A DNA stretch of 27,014 nucleotides. Source: Chromera velia. Its lineage: Eukaryota; Sar; Chromeraceae. How positions within the stretch are numbered: the stretch's first letter is position 1; the number at the start of each line of letters is the position of its first letter. Shown here piece by piece: positions 18,824-27,014 of this stretch. The position numbers were made by a program, and so were the translations under genes. The stretch is taken from positions 1-27,014 of the forward strand of contig JAHBMJ010001692.1 in assembly GCA_018398765.1 (NCBI GenBank). Reading direction: 5' to 3'. The notes beneath the pieces were generated by a model, which made no database searches, was not told the origin of the DNA, and was given only the letters and a program-made list of their open reading frames with translations.

Positions 18824-20148
18824 TAAACGTTAAAATGTATAAGGTAGTATATAAGCATACAGATTGTCAAATCTGGTCAAAATTTGACTTAAAAAAGGTT
18901 TTATAATCAAATTAAATCAAATATATACAGTACATGATTAAAACTTTACTGAATCTTTTTAAACTACTTTAAGGTTAACTTGTAAGAGGTTTTTATAACT
19001 TTGTTCAATAAATGCCAATCGATGTTGACGACTAGTAGGCTAGTTAGTAGGTTGACGACAAAGGTGTTTAGTCACTTATGATTAGAATATATTTAATTAT
19101 CCCATGAAGTGATTGAATGTGATTGAATAAAGTGATTAATTAGCCAAGGTCCGATTCTTACTAGTCTTTAATACTTTTGGTCATTCTAATGGTGTATGGT
19201 TTTTTTTTAATATTATAAAAACAAATGTTTTGGGAGTAGTCTAGAGGCTTGCGCACATCCAGTGCACTGCATACATGGCCCAGCCCATGTAGCCCGGACG
19301 AGCCATGCAGGCGCCGGCGCGGCCCACCGCTCCTACTAGTGGCCACAGCTATCGGTGCATGCATTCGGAGCCGAATAGCCGATTATACATGTTACATAAA
19401 AAATCGGGTCTTCATACATGAGTTTCAAACACAAGGTGTAGTGTGCATATTTATGCAATGAGAATATGTATGAACTTTCAACCACGTATTCATATGATAT
19501 GTTACTTACTAGTTTAATAAGTTTATGAATTGTAAGATTTTATAAAATTCTAGTAACACTGTAACACAGTCTAGTATGATTCTAGTATAGTAATACTACT
19601 GCCTATTAACAGTGCCTAACAGCTAGATAGCCCCTGTTTATCTTTTTCAAAACCAGTCACAAACTGTGCTTTAAAAAAAAAAAAAATGTAGCCTGGGAGG
19701 CTCCGCCCCTCAGACCTCCCCTTAATTTATTTAGGAATATATTTCTGAATATATTCCTGAATATATTCCTGATTATATTACTTTTGAAGTGAGTAAGTAG
19801 TGAATAAATATATTCTGTGATTAAACACCTTTGGTTGACGATCAATCATCAATGTTGACTTTGTCAGCTGCTCTGCATGAGTAGCGCTGACAAGACTAGT
19901 GATAAGAAGCCAGCTTACTTAAATTAGAAAGCACCCCGGCCGATCGACTGGATCATCCTCCCTCCAGGGAGCCGCGCCACCCGGCCTTTCATATGGTGTC
20001 TTTGCATGTGTCCACTACAGTAGATCTCATTCCGATTTTTCAAGGATGCGATGTTATTTGTCTCATTTTGGGTCCCTTTCTTCGAACATTATATAGGACA
20101 ATACAAAGAAAGATCTCTAATTTGAAAGGAAAAGGAGTCCTTCGGGAA

Positions 20149-20150
<2 letters not shown>
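18824..20150. other. AT-rich spacer with a GC island and small repeats, no gene recognised
   Basis: A GC-rich patch at about 19249-19370 stands out in AT-rich DNA. A 14-bp unit like GAATATATTCCT is repeated three times at 19734-19775. A second GC-rich patch is at about 19936-19985. I found no supported gene. Confidence 0.3.

Positions 20151-20151
<1 letters not shown>

Positions 20152-20181
<30 letters not shown>
20152..20181. repeat. GA dinucleotide run
   Basis: (GA)n of about 14 units. Confidence 0.85.
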
Positions 20182-20186
<5 letters not shown>

Positions 20187-20388
20187 GGGAGGGAAGGAAA
20201 CTGAATCGAACGTGTGGCGTCAGTCTGACCTTCAGACGTTTATATTTGGTATGACGTACACCTGCAAATCCCCTGCCTTAGCTCTGTTTCGATCCATTTG
20301 CACACACGATTGGCATGCAGTCCTCATCATAAAGCAGATTGTTGCTCTCTTTCTCTAAGCAGACTGTTGCTCTCTTTCTTTTTCAGGC

Positions 20389-20507
20389 ATTTTCCTTGGC
20401 AATTCCGTCTCTCACTTCGAGAATTGAATCGGAATTATGCCCTTCCATTATCCTCAGCTTCTCTTTCACTCGCTGTATGTCGATCGAACGATCTTTTATG
20501 CAACAGG
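20389..20507 (+). other. Exon-like segment upstream of the methyltransferase gene
   Basis: A long pyrimidine tract ending TTTTTCAG precedes 20389 and CAACAG|GTTCGA follows 20507. One frame reads HFPWQFRLSLRELNR. FAM86 proteins, as I recall them, carry an FPWQ motif near the N-terminus followed by a charged helix, so this could be their first coding exon. The splice phase does not match the ATG-proximal acceptor at 21775, which weakens the link. The rest of 20510-21759 holds a purine-rich tandem (about 20655-20735) and microsatellites. Confidence 0.2.
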
Positions 20508-20933
20508 TTCGATCACAGAAGCTCAGAAGCTCTTGCGCACACCCTGAGAGAAGAGCCCGTTTTACTTCATGACCTCTAGCCTTCACTGCCCTGCGGCATC
20601 TTTTTTCTCACAGTAAGATTCAAGTGGACGCCGCAAACAGTGTCCAGACGAAATTGAGAAAAGGAGAAAGACAGAGTTATCATGTGAAAAAGACAGAAGG
20701 AGAAAGACAGAGTCTCCAAGCGAAAGAGAGTGGAAAAGAGTTTTAAACCGAGAAACAGAGACTGAAATGGGAAGAGATAGACGTTTTGACAAATGAACGT
20801 GAAAAACCTTTAGAGAGAAAAAGGTCAGAAGAACAGAAAAGAGAAAGAGCCTCTGCGCAGAAAAGGCGTGTAGAGAGAAGAGAAAACTTCTCGACCAACG
20901 CTCATGCATTGCCATGCACTGCCTTCATTAATT

Positions 20934-20990
20934 ATTCATCCATCCATCTATCCATCCATCCATCCATCCATCCATCCATCCATCCACGCA
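20934..20990. repeat. CCAT tetranucleotide microsatellite
   Basis: About 13 CATC/CCAT units with one CTAT variant. Confidence 0.9.
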
Positions 20991-21441
20991 CTTCCCCTTA
21001 TATTACCATTTCGACGTGCACACATAAATGAGCCTGTCGCCCCCCCCCACACACACACTGCTTGCCTCCCTCAGCCTACGTGACACCAGCTGAGACTCTC
21101 GAGTTTCCACGTACGTCCGTCTGCCTGCTGTCTTGTCTCCTGCTCTCATCACATCACTTACTTTCCTTGTCTCACTGTGATAACCAACACCATACAACAA
21201 TCGGTTCCTCCTTTGACTGTAGGACAGACTTCCTTTTGGACCGGTTGACACCTGCAGTCCTCTCCTCCTCCCTCCCTCTGTTGCTCCACCTCTGTACTCC
21301 TGAATGACGACAACTCCTGAATGGCTTTTTCTTCCATCTCTTCACATGAGCCCCATGCATGCATCCCCTCCCTCACTCACCCGCCCCATTCCCAACATGA
21401 ATGCAATCTCTTTCCTTCTGTCTCAATGACATTTCTTTACT

Positions 21442-21447
<6 letters not shown>

Positions 21448-21472
<25 letters not shown>
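21448..21472. repeat. AT dinucleotide run
   Basis: (AT)n of about 12 units in a region with several ATGCATGC words (21355, 21530). Confidence 0.85.
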
Positions 21473-21759
21473 TGCGTGCAATTTAATTGAAGCATGCATA
21501 CAATTAATCAAAAACAAAAAAATCATGTATGCATGCATGTTAATCCTAGCTAGCTTATATATAAAATCTCCTGATCGAGACGCTGCATGTACAAACATAT
21601 ATACATATATATATAGAGATTCATAGATCTCGATTATGAGCTTTAGCCGTTAAGCACTACTGTCACAGTGCTGCGTGTATATCGATATATTTGTGACATG
21701 GGTGTGTGTCCTGGCATACGGTCTCGAATGTCAGCAATTCGTGAAACAGTCGACCGTGC

Positions 21760-23409
21760 ATGATAAATGCTGCAGCCGTGGTCAAAGATTTGCTTCGTGA
21801 ATGCACGGACTGTCTTCGTGAGGCAAACGACGATGGTGGTGCGATTCGTTCAATTCTGTGGCGGCTGAACTCTCTCTTTGTGGCCAAGCACCTCATTTGC
21901 CACCTCGAAGAAGATCCAAGAAGAGAAAGCACTGAAGAGAGTGCAACAGTGCACAGACTGGAGACAGTATTGAAAGGTGCCGCTGATTGCCTCACAAAAG
22001 AGTTTATCTCACAAATCTCGAGCATAGGGTTATCGATTTTGAAAAAGCATTATGCAGATGAAGAGGTCTGCTCCTCCTGCTCTCATCTGCTTACTGTAGT
22101 GGCGGGGGAGACAGCGCACGGTCGAATCCAGATGCATGTGGAGTTCTCAGTGCATAAACAGACAACAATTCGAACGATAAACTCAGGAAGTGTTATGCTT
22201 TATGAAGAGTTCTCTACTCCCCCGTCACTCCAATTGGGCCTCTTCATGCCAGAATATAGTGAGGGAGGCGTTGGGACACTTCTGTGGGCTGGAGCCAAAG
22301 CTTTGTTCAGGTAGCTTCTCACCCACTGAAACTTCTGGGCTGGAGATGGATCGGTCCATGTTCTGAAACTTGGATGTGGCTCCGCCTTCTGCGGTCTGGT
22401 GGCAGCCAGCTATCTAAATCGCGCCGGCAAAGTATTTCTGACTGATTGCAACACTGTGAGTGTTCTGCCTGCCTTGTGCTGCTGATTTTGATAGCTAGTT
22501 CCGACATACACCTCTCAAAAACTTGCAAAGCTCTTCAGCACAAGCACGATTTGCGGTTGGAGAAAATTGAGGGCAAGACTCCGTGCGAAAATGTTATACC
22601 AGGTAAATGAATTGTAGGCGCTGAGGGCTGAAGCTGAAGAAGTAACAAAGACGATGATTTAGCGTTTTTCAACTGGAATCGCTGCATGTTCCAAAGCACA
22701 GCCGCGCTGAGACGAGGGGGGCTGAGTGCAAAAGAGGGGATCGAGATGTCATGAGGAGAAATTCGAAAATGCACAGGATGCAGATCGGAGGAACATACTT
22801 GCAATTTGATAGAGACAAGAAGACTGACAGACATGCACATGAGTTTGCTTGTAGATCAGATTCTTTCAAGATGGTTTCACTGGGTAGAAGGATCACTTTG
22901 ATGCGTAATGAAACTGTAACTGCATGCAGGTTTGCCTCAGTTGTGCGGAGCTTGCAGTCAAGTCGAATTCATTTATCTGTGAGGACGGACCCCAAATTAA
23001 GGTTTACGCTTTTGATTGGAGGGATATGGAGACGGCCGTCCGACTGAGCAATTCAGAAGAGAGAGACAATCGACGACTTACCGAGCCAAATCTTGTGGTT
23101 ATCGGCGCCACTGTGGTCTATGAGGACGCACATTGTAAAATGGTAGGCAACCTGTTACAGACCCTTCTGGCTTTTAGCAAGACAAACAGAAAGAGAAAGG
23201 CAGTTCTTACGCTCCACGAAAATCACACTGGAGTAGAAAGGTTTGTCACCCTGTTCGAATCTGGTCAGCTTTCGCCTCTTTGCGTCACTGGACCTGTTCA
23301 GCGCGTTCGTGTAGCCGTTCTAGATTCTCATCTCCCTGAAACGTATGTAGTCATACTCCAAATTGCCGGGCATTCAAAAGCTGCAGGGCATTTGCGTCGT
23401 CTCGGTTGA
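21760..23409 (+). pseudogene. eEF2-lysine methyltransferase-like gene (FAM86/EFM3 family), with in-frame stops
   Basis: Two coding blocks are joined by an intron (22456-22929, ACT|GTGAGT to TGCATGCAG, phase 0). Residues before the intron give an N-terminal helical region, then NSGSVMLYEEFS and GTLLWAGAKALF, which parallel the FAM86 SGGSVTLSED and GLVTWDAALYL segments. The SAM-binding motif I follows (VLKLGCGSAFCGLVAA), then VFLTDCNT. After the intron come CAELAVKSN, YAFDWRD, and a VVIGATVVYED block matching the post-I to C-terminal blocks of the family. Members trimethylate a lysine of elongation factor 2 in the cytosol. Here TAG (22312) and TGA (22327) interrupt the frame, motif I has Lys where Glu is usual, and the D-x-x-Y motif has Thr for Asp. 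A decayed copy is likeliest; recoding or sequence error are alternatives. Confidence 0.6.
22456..22929 (+). other. Intron of the methyltransferase-like gene
   Basis: The donor is ACT|GTGAGT and the acceptor is AACTGCATGCAG. The flanking frames join in phase 0 (LTDCNT|VCLSCAELAV), exactly where the family has continuous sequence. This is strong support for the family call and for splicing at a GCATGCAG site. Confidence 0.65.
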
Positions 23410-23745
23410 ACAAAGGTAAGCTCAACATAGAAAAGAGAACACAGTAAGCATTCAAGGAGAGAACTATAATCAGTTACAGTCGATAGGATAAAAAAGAAAT
23501 CTAAAAAAAATTCAAGTCTTTTCAAACTGTTTCAAACAGATTCTCTTCAAAAAAAAACCTTATGTGCCTAGTACAATATTTCAGTGATTCCACGATATTA
23601 CAGTGATTCCGTTCTAGAAATTGTAGCTTTCACAATCAAATTCTGAGTAAGTTTTATAAGCATTACTTAAATTCAGGTAGATTTGTAAAAACGAGTCATT
23701 TTAATAAACTTGAAAGTTAAATATTTGTTTTACATTTAAGTACAC
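23410..23745. other. Downstream spacer, no feature called
   Basis: A good donor-like AAAG|GTAAGC lies at 23415/23416, just after the TGA of the methyltransferase-like frame. Beyond it the sequence is AT-rich with ATTACAGTGATTCC repeated near 23580-23610. Confidence 0.3.
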
Positions 23746-24275
23746 AGTACGGTTAGGAGTTACTACCGGCCTTTTTTAGCCAGTAACGAGTTACCGTCAG
23801 TTTAGTAACCATGAGATGGTAACCGGCAGACTTGAAGGCGTATACCACTACCATAGTAGTTCCAAGAAAAACTCTGATAAAAGCAGTTGCTAAACTAGTT
23901 ATTAAACCTATTTTAAAGCCTGACCACTTAAGTTATTAGCAGTTTAAAGCACTGAAATGATCATATTCAAATCATATATGTTATACACATAGTGATATAT
24001 ACTAGTTAGAGACTTAAAATTCACTGAGTTCAGTCATAAACTGATGAACATTGAACTTTATTAGAATGAACTTTTAATGAATGCCAAAAATATGATTTTT
24101 ACTGGTCTAAAATTGGTTTTGTAGGTCAAGTTTGACCCAGAATATGGCAAAATCTGCCTGTTTTTAGCTACTACCACTACCATTGGAACACTACTACCGT
24201 AACCATAAAATTGGTAACCAGGCGGCCTAGCGGCCGCCTAGTAACCGTTTTCCTTTTGTTACTCCTAACCGTACT
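23746..24275. mobile_element. 530-bp TIR element with AGTACGGTTAGGAGT ends
   Basis: The left end reads AGTACGGTTAGGAGTTAC and the right end, reverse-complemented, AGTACGGTTAGGAGTAAC. The interior is rich in GTAACC/GGTTAC words and contains GGCGGCCTAGCGGCCGCC near 24220. ATTTAAGT occurs a few bases outside both ends and may be an 8-bp target duplicate, but the exact termini are then offset by two bases and the sequence is AT-rich, so this is tentative. No coding capacity is seen. Confidence 0.6.
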
Positions 24276-24451
24276 ATATATATTTAAGTTTTTAAGTTAA
24301 TATTTATAATTTTTCTTAATAAATTATTACTTAACTTTTCTAAATCTTTAATCACGGTTAAAGTGACGGTTTGGTCCTTTTCTAAATTTTTTATCATGAA
24401 TCTTATGTCACATATTTCTAAAAGCCTACATCTAGGCATCCTTTAATTCAT

Positions 24452-24758
24452 CAGTGGGTTAATTTAAAGGAGTACTGTCATAATAATTATAAAATTTTAT
24501 AGTGACTCTGAATTTTATAATGATTATGCACTGGGAAGTCATCTAACTTTAGAAGCCGATTTCTCACCCAAAAATCACTTTCTTAAACTTTAAAAAACTG
24601 TTTAAATGAGTTGATTTCTCCCATAAAAATGAATCTTTTTAACTGTAAAACTCCTTCAAATTCTGATTCTTTTCATAAAACGACCCATAATAATTATGAA
24701 GATTTTATAGTCACTATAATGATGTCATACTAGTAATGATTAACGAGTCAACCCACTG
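24452..24758. mobile_element. 307-bp TIR element with CAGTGGGTT ends
   Basis: CAGTGGGTTAA at the left is matched by the reverse complement CAGTGGGTTGA at the right. Further in, ATAATAATTAT and TTTTATAGTGACT blocks pair with inverted copies. The outer TIR is short and the subterminal homology is gapped. No clear target duplicate is visible beyond AT. CAGTGGG-type ends recall hAT or Tc1-like MITEs. Confidence 0.55.
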
Positions 24759-25110
24759 ATATTTCTTGAATTTCCTTTCAACGAATCCTTTGTAGTTTTT
24801 TTTTATTTTTTTTTTACTTGGTACTAGATTTTAATACTGGTGCCAGTACAGTGCAATGCTGATACATTTTTCATAAAAATAATTTAATCTTGTTACTATT
24901 GATAATAATTTGATATTTGCATCATATTGTTAGCGATATAGACAGACTAGTATATATTGTTTACTAACTTTACTTTTAAATACAAACAGAATTTTTTTTA
25001 AAAAAGATGTTGACATTTCACTTGAATGAATTTGAGTTGGCTGTATAAGTTGAATAAAGTTATAGAAAAGTGTTTTTAATGATAATTTGACTCATATTAT
25101 TTGAGTTGTG
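24759..25110. other. AT-rich spacer, no feature called
   Basis: T-rich (24797-24820) and low in information. No gene or repeat is supported. Confidence 0.3.
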
Positions 25111-25219
25111 CTAAGTGCCAGCTAGGCTGAATGTTCCTGGGCCTCTGTATTTGAGGGTGAAGGGCTCCTTCCTTCTCCAGTTGCTTCCTCTGCTTTCTCT
25201 CTCTCTTCCCCCCCTCCTC

Positions 25220-27014
25220 CCCCGGCCTTGTCTTATAAAAGGATTATCGGTGCACTCTAATTGATCGATACGAGTAAGGCTAACGGAATTGGGAGCGTTT
25301 CCCCCAAGCATCTTGACCTCTGTTTCAGCTCCTCTCTTCTTTCTCGTTTCCTTCTTTTTGTCTCCTTTAATTCATTTCATCGTTATTCCTATTGGCCGTC
25401 TCTTTGGAATTTGATCCGTGTAGTTCCGGTTCCGAAAGGCCCCCCCTCTCCTGACTGCTCGGAATAGAGACCTATCTACATTGTGTGTTTGCTTGCAAAA
25501 CTGTTTGCCCTCCTGATGGACGAGAGATTGAGAGAACAGACCTCATTAGACAACCGCCAGCTGGGGTTCAGGAAGGGGGTTGGGACCAGGGAGGCCATTA
25601 CGGCGCTGGTGGGACTTGTAGCGAGCTCCAAAGCCCAGAAACTCCCCCTTCTGGCTGCGTTCGTTAACTTTTCTAAGGCGTTTGATAAGGTCCCTTGAGG
25701 TCTGTTGCTGAGACGGCTTCAGGAGGAGGGTGTGTCGGAATATGATGTTTTGATAGTGCATGCTATGTACTTTGATGTCTGGGCGAGGGTCGATGGTGCA
25801 GATAGGGAGATACAGGAAGAGGCGGGGGTGAAACAGGACGACCCTCTCTCTCCCCTGCTCTTCTTTCTTTTCATTAATAATCTGCACCATCACATCCGCC
25901 TCTTGGCTCACCGAGAGGATGAGCTCGGGGGGGAAGAGTTAGAGAAGGATGGAACAGTGTCTGACGAGAGGTCTATAGAAAGCAGTACACGTGACTACCC
26001 TTGGGCAGGCAGATTGAGAAGGGTTGGCATTGGGAAGGGGAACAAGAAGACCAAAGTAGCGGTAAAGAGGAAAAGAGAGAAAGTCAGGGTCAGTCAGGAC
26101 AATACGATCTGTGTGGAGCCCAAGCCTCTTGAAAGCCTCGGCTACGCTGACGACCTTATTCTGTTTGGTCGTTCTTCACATGAGCTTCAAGCGAGAATGA
26201 ATAAATTAGTGGAATATTGTCGGACGTGGAGCCTCACGGTCAATTTGAAAAAGATAAAAGTAATGAGGCTTTCCTGCAGTAAGGAGAATATTAGTCAGCC
26301 AATCTTCTTTAAAGGGAAGGAAGTCGAGAGAACGGGCCAGTATAAATATTTAGGTTGCACCTTTTTTGAAGGCGGATCTCTCCGTTCCTCTGTGAGACAT
26401 CGCTTAGGGATGGCAGAGAGGGCACTCGGAGGGGTCATTGGGCTCTGTGTTTCTCTTGATCGTCTCTCCCCGACTTCGAAAATTATACTCTTTCGGGGCC
26501 TGTGGATTTCTTTGGCCCTTTACAGGCTAGAAGCGTTTTCCCCCAGTCAGGCAGACATGAAAGCGTTGGATGATTTGCAACTACGTTTTGTTAGATAGGT
26601 TTTCGGCCTTCCCTGCAATTCGTTTCGTGTCCCCTCCCTCTTCATCTCCGGCCTTTGCCCGATACGGGCTATCTTAACTGAAAGAGTGGGAGGTTTTTTA
26701 CGTAGCCTCTCCTTAACATCCCACTGTGTGCCCGCTGGCTTTTTAGATCTCTGCAAAGACGGCCTTTATGGCGATTGGTGGAGGTCTGTCAAGCTGTTGG
26801 TGGGACCTTTCGCTCCTGAACTCTTCTCTGTCGAGGGGGTGCCTTCGGGCCTGGGAGAGAAAGCTGCATTAAAAAGAAAGCTCACGGTAGAAGGGAGAGG
26901 TAGGAAGGTACAAGAATGGTTGGACGACTGGTTTGTAGCTACCTCCCGTTCTTTGCAAAAAGAGGGCCGGCAGGGCAGGGGAGGGCAGGCAGGACGGGGG
27001 GGGGTTTTCCCTAA
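25220..27014 (+). mobile_element. LINE (non-LTR retrotransposon) reverse transcriptase region, decayed, runs off the window
   Basis: A single plus-strand frame carries the RT blocks in order. LIDTSKANGIGSVSPKHL (25261) is motif 0/1, VVPVPKGPPSPDCSE then RPI (25420-25476) motif 2, DNRQLGFRKGVGT (25545) the next, AAFVNFSKAFDKVP (25654) motif A, KQDDPLSPLLFFLFINNL (25831) motif B and LGYADDLILFG (26137) the catalytic YADD block. A thumb-like region and an open tail follow to the end of the window. In-frame stops are TAA 25258, TAG 25465, TGA 25696 and TAG 26596, with no frameshift. Motif A has Asn where the first Asp is expected, and motif B has QDD instead of QGD. About 78 residues separate motif B from YADD, roughly 50 more than usual. 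Endonuclease and 5' parts were not seen. The copy is inactive. Confidence 0.85.

Noticed and set aside
20583-20915. 110-codon minus-strand frame
   Set aside because: It runs opposite a purine-rich tandem repeat and is Leu/Ser/Phe-rich for that reason. No splice or domain support.
21062-21307. Plus-strand 81-codon Ser/Leu-rich frame after a CCTCCCTCAG acceptor-like site
   Set aside because: Composition follows the pyrimidine-rich DNA, and no donor or family similarity supports an exon.

Overview
The window looks like a nuclear segment of a eukaryotic, probably alveolate, genome; a coccidian apicomplexan (Sarcocystis-like) is my best guess and a chromerid the main alternative. The grounds are short spliceosomal introns with strong GTGAGT-type donors, several 3' splice sites reading GCATGCAG, frequent GCATGC motifs, a eukaryote-specific methyltransferase relative, a non-LTR reverse transcriptase, many small inverted-repeat transposons and heavy microsatellite content. 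The species call is inference only.

Layout. 1-680: degenerate short tandem motifs. 683-2739: broken gag-only LTR element on the minus strand. 2853-3295: CAGA microsatellite. 3621-3905: tRNA-like pol III box region followed by a 31-bp minisatellite. 4350-6340: simple repeats and AT-rich DNA. 7115-9458: a minus-strand multi-exon gene of unknown function, the best candidate for a host gene in good order. 9591-17371: a nested repeat complex. In it a 302-bp repeat plus its downstream flank is split by a 4,722-bp terminal-inverted-repeat (TIR) element with a 4-bp target duplication; an uninterrupted copy of the same junction lies at 15525-16131, so the empty site is visible in the same window. It is followed by a 333-bp tandem duplication and a 649-bp chimeric tandem array. 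17891-18124 and 18414-18815: two small TIR elements, each with a perfect 8-bp target duplication. 21760-23409: an eEF2-lysine methyltransferase-like (FAM86/EFM3 family) gene with two in-frame stops and altered key residues. 23746-24275 and 24452-24758: two more TIR elements. 25220 to the end: a LINE reverse transcriptase in one continuous frame interrupted by a few stops, running off the window.

There is no operon-like organisation. The two host loci are separated by mobile and simple-repeat DNA. The most informative material is the internal evidence for transposition (target duplications, empty site), the microhomology-joined tandem array, and the pattern of in-frame stops at positions where Trp is expected.
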